From Platanthera guangdongensis (lineage: Eukaryota > Streptophyta > Magnoliopsida > Asparagales > Orchidaceae), in NCBI GenBank assembly GCA_039583875.1, contig CM077159.1, positions 103,253,287 to 103,317,286 on the forward strand: 64,000 nucleotides of DNA, given 5' to 3'. Numbering within the stretch: the first letter of the stretch is position 1; each line of letters starts with the position of its first letter. This document shows positions 48,911-58,870 of the stretch, piece by piece. The notes under the pieces were generated by a model that did not search any database, was not told where the DNA came from, and worked only from the letters and a program-made list of their open reading frames with translations. Made by a program: the position numbers and the translations under genes.

Positions 48911-49980
48911 GTCCCACTACCCGGCTATAAATATACCACTGAGCCCATGGATGAATCCCTACCTCATCTCGTCTTTTCAAGCAGACTGCAGCTACTCTAT
49001 ACCAGTCAGCGAGGAGGTGCGGGCCCGTTTGATAGCCGCGGGCCAGAAGACTCAGGAGGAGGCCCTTGAGGCCGCCCCTTGGTTGGCGCGTGGGTCTCCC
49101 GGCCCTCTCTTTAGGCCGGTAAAAGAAGGATTGTTAGGTGGTCCCTGACGAATAACTTCCCGGGCTTCAGCTCGGCGGATGGCACCGAGGTCGCTCCCGA
49201 GGTATGTGATCTTCCTTCCTGACTTGTTGCTTCCTTTATGACCTTTTAACTCGTAGGTACTGCCACGCGAAGATGTGGGTGATGGTGGGGGGGGGAGGAT
49301 CGCTCCCCTCCTTTGTCGACTGAGCGGATCGCTAGCCCCTCGGGTCTGGGTTGTCCACCCTAGAATACCCCTCGGTCGCCCGTTCCCCCCGGACTAGGGA
49401 AATCTCTTGCAACCTTCGAGGGAGAACCCTTTCAGGGTCGGCCGGGTTCTTCTCGTTCGTCCACCGGTATGGAGGGCGTGCCAACCCCTGGTACGCCCGC
49501 ACTTGGTGCTTTTCTTGTTCTCGCATGTCTCCTCTGAATCTCTTCTTTGTATGTTACAATGCGATCTCCTCTGAAACTGAGATGAGCGAACGGTACTTGC
49601 CTCCTCCTGATGTGGAGGGTGTTTTGGATTATCTGGGCGACCTGGCTGACGTGAAGGGGATGAAGAGGCAAGTCACGTGGCTGTTCTAGAAACACTCTCT
49701 GTTGCTTCAAGAGATCGTCAAGAGAGTCGACCGGGACAAGGCCAAGACTGAGGCTCGGCTCGCGGCTTTGGAGGAGGCTCCGCGCGTAGTAGAAGGTGGT
49801 GAGCTCACCTCACCTGGAATGCATATTACACGGGCCGAGGAGCGTTTGAAGAGTGTCAAAGAGCAAGTTGGCCTGGCCTAGCAGGAGTTGGTGGCGGTGC
49901 GTGATTACCACTATCCTCGCGTGACGCCGCGAATCGGAACGCAACGGCGGGGCAGTTGGAAGTGGATCCAGTACTGATCC
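48911..49980 (+). pseudogene. H1: fragment of gypsy-associated intron-containing ORF
   Basis: GC-rich coding-like sequence with plausible exons: EEVRARLIAAGQKTQEEALEAAPWL (about 49010-49085), then an intron-like GTATGTGATC...TTAACTCGTAG (49202-49257), and further coding with LPPPDVEGVLDYLGDLADVK (about 49600-49660), an in-frame TAG, and a heptad-rich stretch (EIVKRVDRDKAKTEARLAALEEA) likely to be coiled coil. The style matches the accessory ORFs that accompany some plant gypsy elements, but I cannot name the family. Stops show it is not intact. Confidence 0.4.
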
Positions 49981-50741
49981 ACCCTCTCTTCCCCTTTGTT
50001 CGCGGACTATTGCTGGGTCAGGTCACGTCTGCGCTTCGAGTCGACTCGCTTCGGGGGGGGGGGGGGGGGGGTTACTATTACTTCTAAAATATATTCAATA
50101 TCTGTAACTATTTGCGACTTTTCTCGCCCATCTACGGGTCTGGTTTCTGATTTCTGGTGTATGTCATTTTTATCATGATGCTGCTTGATACTCTCTGAGG
50201 TGGGCATGAATGCACCTGCTTCCTCCGCTCGCCGCTCTCTCAGGCGAGTGCGGGGCCATAGGGTGGACTCGCCCAACCTGCCAACCTGATCTTAGCGGGA
50301 GTGGGCCAGGGGGCTCGCCGGTTGAGAGTCTCCCCAGCTCGCTCAGAGTCCTGGGCGGCTGCGGGCCACAACTCGCCCGCCCGGTTTTCTTGTGGATGCG
50401 GGCGGGCGTGACCCGCTGCTGAATGGTCTCGGCAGTGCAGTTTTGGGACAGGAAGTTGAACCGTCAGGCCTGATTTTTGTTATACGCACTTTTCCCCTTG
50501 GCGAAACATTTCCTGCTCTTTTTCTCTCTATAAATAGGCCTTGACGGTTCTTGTCCTTCCATCACTTTTAAGAACTTTCTCCTCTCCTGCTCTTCGCGGA
50601 GCCCGATGCGCCTGCCCCTTCTGAGGTTTCTCTCTCGCTTGGCGATCGTTCTGCGGAAGGGGTGGCGGTAGCGGTGACGCGGACGGGCGAAGTAAATGTG
50701 CCTGGACATTCTCGGAGCATGACTTCCCCCACACCGTTATC
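49981..50741 (+). promoter_or_regulatory. Intergenic stretch in H with TATA box
   Basis: No ORF supported. A G19 homopolymer lies at 50053-50071. A TATA box TATAAATAG occurs at 50529-50537 in a TTTCTCTC context, 200 bp ahead of the next coding stretch, so this may be the promoter or LTR U3/R of H2. No repeat partner is in the window. Confidence 0.45.
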
Positions 50742-52600
50742 TCTGAGCGCGAGTACTTAGATGCTCTCGGCGTTCACATCCCGGATGGATTCTCGGCGAG
50801 ACGGCCCGGGGAAGGGGAGAAGATCAACGATCTCTTCAGGGACGAGCTCGCCATCCCACTGGCTCACTTTGAGGTGGGCCTTCGCTCCCTCTATGCCCGG
50901 AAGTCCGTCAAGTGTTGAAGTACTTCGGGGTCATCATAGGTCAGATGACTCCGAACTCTGTGGCGATCATGGTAGGGTTCGCCTGCTTTTTGCGGGAGAA
51001 GCGGGTCGAGTTCAGTCTCGCTATTTTCCGCAAATTGTTCTCCTTCCGCGCGAACCGAGACGGGACCGCCTACTTCTCCAGCGCTTACCTCAAGGTGCGG
51101 AAGACCGTCAAAAAGAGCCACAACTGGCTCAAGAAATTTTTGATCGTCAAGGGGGACTTCGGCAACATCCCTTTCTCACCGGTGCAGCTCAACGAGGCGA
51201 GTTACCGCCCGCCCAGCCTGGGGGGCCATGAAGCAGACCTGTGGGGATTCTTTGTTGGGAAGAACTTCGAGGTCGCGTACTTGCGCCGCAACCTGGGTAA
51301 CCTTGCCGCTGTCCCGCCTGGGGGAGGTTAACCACTCGCCATTACTCTGCTTCGCTGTTTTGTATTCTAGCTTCACCCTTTCTCTCCTCGGCAGGCAAGC
51401 GGGACGTTGCCCTTCACCTCCCCCCTATGAGAGTGCTCGGGTCGCCTACAGCATCCTCGCCCGCGCTTTGGTCGGTGATGCGGCTCAGCGCGACGTCCCG
51501 GCGGTCCCTGCTAAGAAGCGGCCGGGCCGCGAATAGCCTACTCCCCCACCCAAGAAGGCGAAGACTGCGGGAGAGCTACCCGCCGTGGGCTAAAGAAAAG
51601 GCAAGGCCCCGACGGATCAATCGGCCGAGGGTCCCGCCCTCTTGACCGCTTCGACCAGCGAAAACCCCGGCGAGGTGGCGTGCACTTCTGGGCCACTGGA
51701 TGGGGTGCATGCTGCCGCGAAGCCTATGCCGAGAGGGCACCGCAATTTCGGCTACGGCGAGAAATACCTGGACGGGCTCGGCATCCCGCTTCTGTTATGG
51801 GACAAAGAGTCAAATCGCGCGGTGGTTTCGACCCTGATGCTAAGTTGGTTGGAGCAGGACACTATCGGCGGGGAGGCCTATAACTTCTCGTTTGGACTTT
51901 ACTCGCGAGAGGACGCCGCCATTTACGACAAGGAGGCGACGTTAGTGCTGGTGCACGAAAGCGCACGGGCCCAACTCCTCGGCCTGGAGCTGGCCCATAT
52001 GGTTGGGTGGCGTTGCACCCAGCTGGAGCGGAATACCACTTCTCTTAAGAAGTTGGCAGACAAGAAGGATGAGGCGCGCAAACTTGCTCAAGAGGAGGCG
52101 GATCTCCATACGAAGCGGTTCGACGCGTCCGAGGAGACCCTCGCTCAGTACTTGGGAGGGGTGGTATATCTTTCAGCCCGCTCTTACTTATAATTGTTGT
52201 TTCCTTTCCCGAATCTGTCCCCCGACCTTCTTCCTTTTTGCAGGATGCGGCAACGGCCAGCCGGATGGGTGCCTAGATCGCCACCCTTGGTCAGGACAAG
52301 TTGGTGCTGGAGGTGCGAGTGTGCGAGCTAGAGGCTGCCACAACCGCCCCTCCGCCACCCAATAGCGGCTGCCCGCTTGAACATCACTCTGACTACGAGT
52401 TGGAGGTGTTGATGCAGAAGAACGCTACCATCACAGCGAAGTATACAATGTAGATATTGCGTCGCACCGACCTCCTCAAGAGCGAGGGCGTGGGTCTCTC
52501 AGCGAGCGAGGTGGTGCCGGCATTGTTCCTTCACGTACTGGACCCTGGGGAAAAGTACTACCAGCACCTCTAGGACTTCCCGCCCAGGATCTTGCGTCGC
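50742..52600 (+). pseudogene. H2: putative gypsy-type transposon protein, two introns
   Basis: The first exon has EREYLDALGVHIPDGF and LFRDELAIPLAHFEVGLRSLY, a frameshift near 50905, then LKYFGVIIGQMTPNSVAIMVGF and FSLAIFRKLFSFRANRDGTAYFSS (to about 51330). This pattern recalls the plant domain Pfam calls Transposase_28 (putative gypsy type transposon). An apparent intron (about 51328 to 51392, GGTTAACC to CTCGGCAG) and a second (about 52154 to 52242, GTGGTATATC to TTTTTGCAG) join exons with RDVALHLPPYESARVAYSILARAL, ALPV-type linker, EKYLDGLGIPLLLWDKESNRAV, a coiled coil (52020-52150), and DYELEVLMQKNATITAKYTM. At least five in-frame stops. Function of the family is unknown. Confidence 0.55.
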
Positions 52601-52902
52601 CCTCGCCCCTGCGACTCGCCTGTTATATGCATATCTGTATATTTTTGGTTATTTGAAACGTAAGCGCGAGCGGTGCCATGACTTTGTGATTTTGTTTTCT
52701 ATTCCAGCTCTTACAAATGCTTCTTCGCTCGCGTTATATGTATGTTTTCTATTATTGCGCGATGTAAACTCTCCCTTTCCACACTCGCAGTCGTTCAACT
52801 TGCATTATGTCGACGAAGTCGCACGCCTACGGATTTGGCTTAGGAGTCATTGGGGACCCGATTGGTTGTCTCGCTAGCGACGACCTTCCCTTGCATCCCA
52901 GT
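52601..52902. other. Unassigned 3' flank of H
   Basis: No feature recognised; short open frames only. It ends with CCCAG (52898-52902), the presumed target duplication of J. Confidence 0.4.
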
Positions 52903-53515
52903 GAAAGAAACAGTGCCTAAACACCTAGAGGGGGGGGGTGAATATGTGCACTTAATCTTTTTAACTTTTAAGGCAGAAACACTGAATTATTAGACCTGTT
53001 TATGCAATTCTCTATAGCAATTCAGCACAGATAACACAGCAATCACAGAATCAATCACACACAGAGTACACACCGATTTATAGTGGTTCCCCAAGGTCTG
53101 GGTACATCCACTTTCCCCCTTCGCCTATCTAGAAGTGTACTAGATTCGGCATAACTTCTCCACTTCTCCTCAGATCCTCGGATCTTACAACTCAGAACCC
53201 CAAACAGGTTCCTACAACTTAGAGTGATCCCACTCCTACAACTCAGGCACAAAAGCCCTACCACTCAATCTTCACCAAGACCTACACTCAGCCTTCAACA
53301 AGGCCTACACTCAGCCTTCAACAAGGCCTACACTCAGAGAAATGTATCTCCTACACTCAGGCACACAAGCCCTACCACTCAGCCTTTATAAATATAGGCT
53401 TACAACTCAGATCCCTTAGGATCCTACAGAAAATAAAGAGTACAAAGATTAATAACCACAACTTTGATTGAGAAAGATAAGTTGTCTGGCTTCTTGATGA
53501 GTTCTTGAAAGAACT
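52903..53515 (-). mobile_element. Element J: LTR fragment of another SIRE/Maximus-like copia
   Basis: Starts TGAAAGAAACAGTGCC, then CACCTAGAGGGGGGGGG and GTGAATA, and contains TTTATAGTGGTTCCCCAAGG and GGTACATCCACTTTCCCCC, all shared in pattern with the LTRs of A, D and I but clearly a different subfamily. It is cut at 53516 by I; the remainder should lie beyond the window. Confidence 0.75.
53266..53340. repeat. 22 bp tandem repeat in J
   Basis: About three units of CTTCAACAAGGCCTACACTCAG with small changes in the first. Confidence 0.85.
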
Positions 53516-55476
53516 TGAAAGTGCAGCTAGATCTGATATACTCTAGAGGGGGGGGGGTGAATAGAGTATATGGTGATTTTAAAACTTTTACAACTACTGT
53601 TGTATTTTAGGTGTGTGTGTGCAGGGAAGCAAATACAATAAACCAAGATGCAGCAATTATCTAATCACAGCACATTCACAGAGCAAGGCCAGAAAACAAA
53701 AGAAAAGGAAGCAACCAGACGACACAAGAATTTTGTAGTGGTTCCCCAAATCTGGGTAGTCCACTCTTCTAGCACCCTGGTAGGAATCCACTACAGGAAG
53801 GGGTTGATCAGGTGTCCTGGCACCAATGGGGTTTTGATCAGGTTCCCAAAAACCAAACCCTCAAGTATTTTGGTGGGAGACTTGCAACTAGAATAATTTT
53901 GAAGGGAATTAAAACCCTGTATAGAGGTGGAGTGAGAGGGTGATGAGGTCTTCTCTTTCTTAAGTCAAATAAGAAGACTTGTGGATTGTTGTTTAGCAGC
54001 TTTGCTCCCCCTAAGATGTAGAATGAATCAGGAAGAATGCTGGAGCACTGCTTCAGGGTGATAGGTCTTCAAAGACCTAGATTTCCTGGTCCAGAGAAAG
54101 TCTTCAGGAACTTCTTGTAACTGATATGAATGTATTGTTTTTGAAGTTATTCTGAGTAAAAATAGATGAAGAAGACTCTTGATATTGATGTAGTGTTCCT
54201 CTTCTTCTTCTTCTTCTTGATCAGTTTCTCTCTGGGCCAAGAATGAAATCCTTTTTCTTGTGTTTTTGAATCACTGTCTGTCGTTTTGTTTTGTTGTATG
54301 TTGTATCTCTGTATTACTGACTCTTTCTGTATATATCTCTCTGTCTCATAAGAAACATTCGAATTTTGAATATCGAGCAGTAATGGCAGACAGCCTGGAA
54401 AGGAAGCAGCAATTAATTATTTCCCCAACTGTTTCCATGGGAAAATGGCATGTAATAATCTAGGATTAACTGCGCATCCTAACAGTAGTATACTGTGAAG
54501 AACTGCCATTAAATGTCCCGGAATCAGCGCCATGGAATGAGACGGGAACGGAAGAAGACCTAGTCTGGAATCATCGACCAAAGAACATAATTCGTCTAGC
54601 TGAGTTTTGAGTTCGTCGAGTTGAGCCTGAGTTCGTCGAGCTAAGCTGAGTTCGTCGAGCTGAGCTGAGTTCGTCGAGCTGAGCTGAGTTCGACGAGCTG
54701 ACAGTCTTCATTCGTTGAACAGACAATCTTCAATATCAGACAAACATTATTCGTTGAGCAGAGAACCAAATTCATCGAGCTGAGAATAAAATTCGTTGAA
54801 CTGAGGAAAGTTCTGGACTTGGACGAAATACTCTGCATCTGCTGAAATGCTGTGTCGACACAACTTGTTGTCGACAGATTGATCTTGTTGTCAACACAAA
54901 TCCTCTGGTGTCGGCATAAGCTGGTGTAGACTGAAATCCTGGTGTCGACACAAATCGTCTGGTGTCGACACAAATCGTCTGGTGTCGACACAAACCCTAA
55001 GTGTCGACACAGATTCTCTGAGTACAAAGATCGTCGAGTTGAGATTAGCATTCGTCGACCTGAGAAGCTGTGAACTTGAGGTCCAAGTTCGTCGAGCTCA
55101 GAATATAATTCGTCGACCGAAGCACGAAGCTGGACTTAGAGATATTCTGAAGTAGTCCTGATAAGCTTGAGGTAGAATCCCGGTGTTCGTCGAGCAAAGA
55201 ACATAGTTCGTCGAGCTCAGCACTGCGAATTGTCTCACGATCGTCGAGCGCAGAACTCCCTTCGTCGAGCTGAGTTCGACGAACGTCGAACTCATTTCAC
55301 TTTGTCTGAAAAACTGATAGATCTGGACTTCCTGATGGTCTTGAAGAAGGCTGGTCCATCTGAAGTTGGGAAAGAGGATTGTCCTAGACTCTAAGACAAA
55401 AACTTGACCCAGACTATACATGATGGGTCACATCCTAAGTCAGTGAACCTAGCCCAAATCAACTAGGGATCCAACA
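53516..55476 (-). repeat. 3' LTR of I
   Basis: Plus-strand view TGAAAGTGCAGC to GGGATCCAACA. Contains CTCTAGAGGGGGGGGGG at 53541-53556 and both classes of palindrome. Longer than the LTRs of A and D mainly because of the repeat arrays. A minus-strand TATA-like AGATATATACAG lies at about 54325-54338. Confidence 0.92.
54575..55295. repeat. Palindrome arrays in LTR of I
   Basis: 54590-54700 has four nearly tandem copies of GAGTTCGTCGAGCTGAGCT; 54850-55020 has at least six GTGTCGACAC palindromes, three of them 24 bp apart (54942, 54962 and 54986 region) with ACAAATCGTCTG between; 55025-55295 returns to TTCGTCGAGCTGAG-type copies, ending in the dyad TCGTCGAG...TTCGACGAACGTCGAA near 55261-55290. 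Confidence 0.85.
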
Positions 55477-55487
55477 ATCTCCCCCTA
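55477..55487 (-). other. Polypurine tract of I
   Basis: The minus strand reads TAGGGGGAGAT immediately before the LTR start TGTTGG. Confidence 0.85.
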
Positions 55488-55673
55488 TTTGGGTGAGGTC
55501 ACTAATAGATACTCCAGCAAAGAACAAACAGAAAAACAAAGAAAAATTAAGAGATATATCTGGCAGAGAATTTACAACACATGCATCAGATATATATATA
55601 TATATACATACAGGCTTTGTTTTAATGCAAGAAACAGTCTGAAAATAGAAGCAGAAATGAAATAACCACAAAA

Positions 55674-56477
55674 TTACTTCTCTGTCTTCTTCTGTTTTGG
55701 CTTGTCTTCTGGTGCTTTATCTCCTGGCCACTTGAAAATGATTTCCCTATTGGGATCTGAAGCTTGAGCCTTGGTCATAATCATGTCAGCTGCCCCTATG
55801 ATGTTCAGTGAAGTGGCTCTGGGGACAACTGCTTCTGGGTGAAGATGCATGTACTCATCAACATTGAGTAGCTGGTTTGCTTTCCAAAATCTCTTTAGCT
55901 CATCTCTCCTGTACTGAGACATAGTAGTTAATCCTGTTGTGTCCTTGCCTTCAGCTTTAGCTTTGTTGATTAGAGATAAGCCAATGATCTCTTGGAACCT
56001 TGCCATTCTGGCTATGTTGGCTATTTCTGGATCTTCAGGAGGAGAATAGGGCCTTTCAGCTTCATGTTCCTTAGATCCCTGGTGCTGCTGCTGCTGTTGT
56101 TGAGGGTGTTGACTGCCTGAAGAAGGTGGCCTTGGCTGACTACCACCAGAGGATCTCCCTGTTTGTCTCTGATAAGTTTGAATAGGAGCAGATCTCTGAG
56201 AGCCAGAGCCAGAGGCACCTGCTGCTGGAGGAGGAGGAGGAGGATCCTTTCTGTATCTATGAACTGGGGGAGGAGAGTATCTCCTACTCCTCTTTCTCTC
56301 TTTTTGCTGGTTATTTGATAGCCACATCCATGCAGGCATCCCTTTGTAAGGAGCAACATTGTGCAGAATATAGTATGGAGTGTCTGCAGTGGGATTAGGC
56401 TTGGGAGCAGGTGGAGGAGGAGCCTTCCTTTTCTTAGAGAGCAACTTCTTTTTCTTTTTAGCAGCCTCCTCATCTGA

Positions 56478-56508
<31 letters not shown>

Positions 56509-58472
56509 GAATCTGAACTCTGAGGGTTGTCATACAGAGCATTCAACTTCCTTAGAGTGGCATCAGGAATGATAAGAGGTTTTTCTTGAGGGAGGATAGA
56601 AGGTTCAGAGGGTGAGGGTTCAACAGAAGTAGAGACAGAGCTTGTAGCTGCTGCCTTGTTCTCTTCTTCAATGTCTGCCAGAATGAGCTCATCCAGATCA
56701 GGCATGGGAGAATCATCCATGACAAAATCTGGGACAGGGTAGATTTCTAGAATAGACACAGGAATTGGAACAGCAGTAGGAGCAGCAAAGGTGTCACAAA
56801 GTTGCTTGGCAACTGCTGAACTAGCTGGAGAGGTATACTGGACAATAGCCAAATATGGCTTAGCAACCTCTACTGAAGGAATAGCCAAATGTGGCCTAGC
56901 AACCTCTACTGAAGGAAGCTTCATATATACATGATCAAAGATATGAAGTATCTCAGATAAATTAACTGTGAGATTTATAAGGAACTCACCAGCAGTTGTT
57001 ATTGAATCTACTGACTCATCAAAGCTACTGTCAGTGTCCATGAATTGAATAAAATCAATTGATGTATCTGTAACTGCAACTGCATTATCAAGCACTGAAT
57101 CAACTGTATCGGTATTATCAAAAACTGTATATGTATCAACTGTATCTGTATTATCAACTGTATTAACCTCTGCAGCTGCTGCACCAGCTTCATCATGGAG
57201 CATCTCCCACTGCCTGGGTTCAGGAGAACCTGGAGCCAGGCCCCTGAATGAAGAGGGGGCAGCCGAAAGGGCTGTGATTTGTGCAGATAAAGAGTGAATG
57301 GAATTCACCAAAGGTGTAATGGCCTCTGTGATGAGGGATTGAATAAGAGGAGTCAGAAGAGAGATGATGGAGGGAATGGTTGAGGAGTCCATAAGTGGAG
57401 AAAGAATAGTGGAGGGGAGAGAAGCAGAGGAGGAAGGAGGAATGTGTGGAGGGGATAATGGAGGGAGAACAGTGTGTGATTCAGTGGGTATTGTGTAGGA
57501 TGGAATAGTGGAGAGGTGTGGGGGAAGATGGGATTGAGGAGGTGAGGGAATATGTGTTTCAGTGGGGGAAACTGGAGGTGTAGGGATATGTGCAAGATCA
57601 AGCGGTGGAGATTGAGGTTGAGGTGGAGTTAATTGAGGTGCAGGAGGAGTGGGAAGAGATTTGGTAGATGGAATGGCCTCTTTAGTGTCAGGGTGGGGAG
57701 TGACCTTGACGGTCCTGGTGCTCTCAGAAGCATTGATGGAGGAGGAGGAACCCTTGGAGGGTTTGGTGATTATCCTCTGCCATCGGCCAAACAAGGCGCA
57801 GGTGAGGAGCTTGCTGTCATTGATGAATGTGGTCGGGGAGACCAAACATTCACTGGCCTTTTCCTGGAGGAAAATCCCCAGGATTCTGCCATAGCAGACT
57901 TCCTTCTTGCTTGTTTTCTTCTTGATTAGGTCAAAGAAGACCATGCCCCAGTCGACCTGACGTTTGTTGAGCACTGCACACATAATCAGGAATTGATGGC
58001 GAGTGATATAGTCATGTGCCGAGTGCTTGCCCATCAGAATTTTTCCTACAATGTCGGCCAAAAATTGATAGGCGGCAGACAGTTGCTTCTTCAGAAGCTT
58101 ATTAGGGTTGCTGCCGGAGAAACCCATTAATTTCAACATATCAGCATATTCCTCAGCGTCCATTTCCAAGTTGTCCTCACCATTGATCAGTCCAAAAATT
58201 TCAGAGAGTACTGCTGGAGACAGGGAAACAGCAGTGTTTCCAATATGTCCTGTTAGATTTCCGTCTTCAGAAACTGTGGCAGTGTACACCCATTCTCTTA
58301 TCTCGGTTGAGTGTAGCTTGATGCTGCGTGTCATGAAATCCTTAAGATGCAATTCTTCAAGTAATTCTAGGATATAAAGAAAAATTGGATCTGAATGTTA
58401 GAAGGACTCAAAGTCCATGGAGAATGTTGCATCAAACTTCATCGCCACAAGTGCTCCTGGAGGAATCACCAT
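55674..58472 (-). pseudogene. ORF3 of I (env-like position), one internal stop
   Basis: 932-codon frame from ATG 58472 (MVIPPGALVAMKFDATF) to TAA 55674, interrupted only by a TAA at about 58398-58400, where D has a Gln codon. After it 892 residues are open. Order: a 190-residue globular N-terminus with NTAVSLSPAVLSEIFGLING and HSAHDYITRHQFLIM; IKKKTSKKEVCYGRILGIFL; LLTCALFGRWQRIITK; a long Pro/Ser/Thr-rich middle; an acidic block with a run of nine Asp followed by KKKKKLLSKKRK; PYYILHNVAPYKGMPAWMWL; RKRSRRYSPPP; a Gln/Ser/Gly-rich stretch; and a final 90-residue conserved part. No signal peptide or membrane span is seen, and nuclear-type basic motifs are visible, so envelope function is unlikely. 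The position matches the env-like gene of SIRE elements. Function unknown. Confidence 0.85.
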
Positions 58473-58569
58473 TGATGACCTGCAAAGAAAATCACAGAGA
58501 AAACGGCGATCAAGAGCAAAGGAACTGAAAGCGCGGGACGGAGGTCGAAGAAAACCTAGATATAAGATT

Positions 58570-58862
58570 TTCAGAATATGAATCGACAAGCTCCGTTCCA
58601 TGAAAAGAGACAGATCTTCGAACTGAGATCGATGAAATAAGTTAGAGGTGAGTAGTTCGTCAACCTCATTTAGAAGAATTGAAAACAGTTCGTCGAACTC
58701 CATTCGATGAAATGGTTTCTGAAGCAAGGTTCGTCGATCTCCGGTCGACGAAAATTGTTTCCACACAGAGAATTCGTCGATCTCCGTTCGACGAGAATCT
58801 CTCAAACCTTCCCTAATTCGTCGAACTCCGTTCGACGAACTCTGGAAAATTCGTCGAATGCA
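58570..58862. repeat. Palindrome array in pol-ORF3 spacer of I
   Basis: Non-coding spacer holding dyads such as TTCGTCGAA (58817-58825) / TTCGACGAA (58831-58839), a 9 bp perfect inverted repeat with a 5-base loop, plus copies around 58690-58707, 58730-58750 and 58776-58793. Positioned directly upstream of ORF3 in reading direction. Confidence 0.85.
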
Positions 58863-58870
58863 GACAGAAA

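Noticed and set aside
54575..55295. Regularly spaced palindromes considered as a CRISPR array
   Set aside because: Spacing is irregular, repeats are degenerate, the array sits in a plant LTR, and no cas genes are present.
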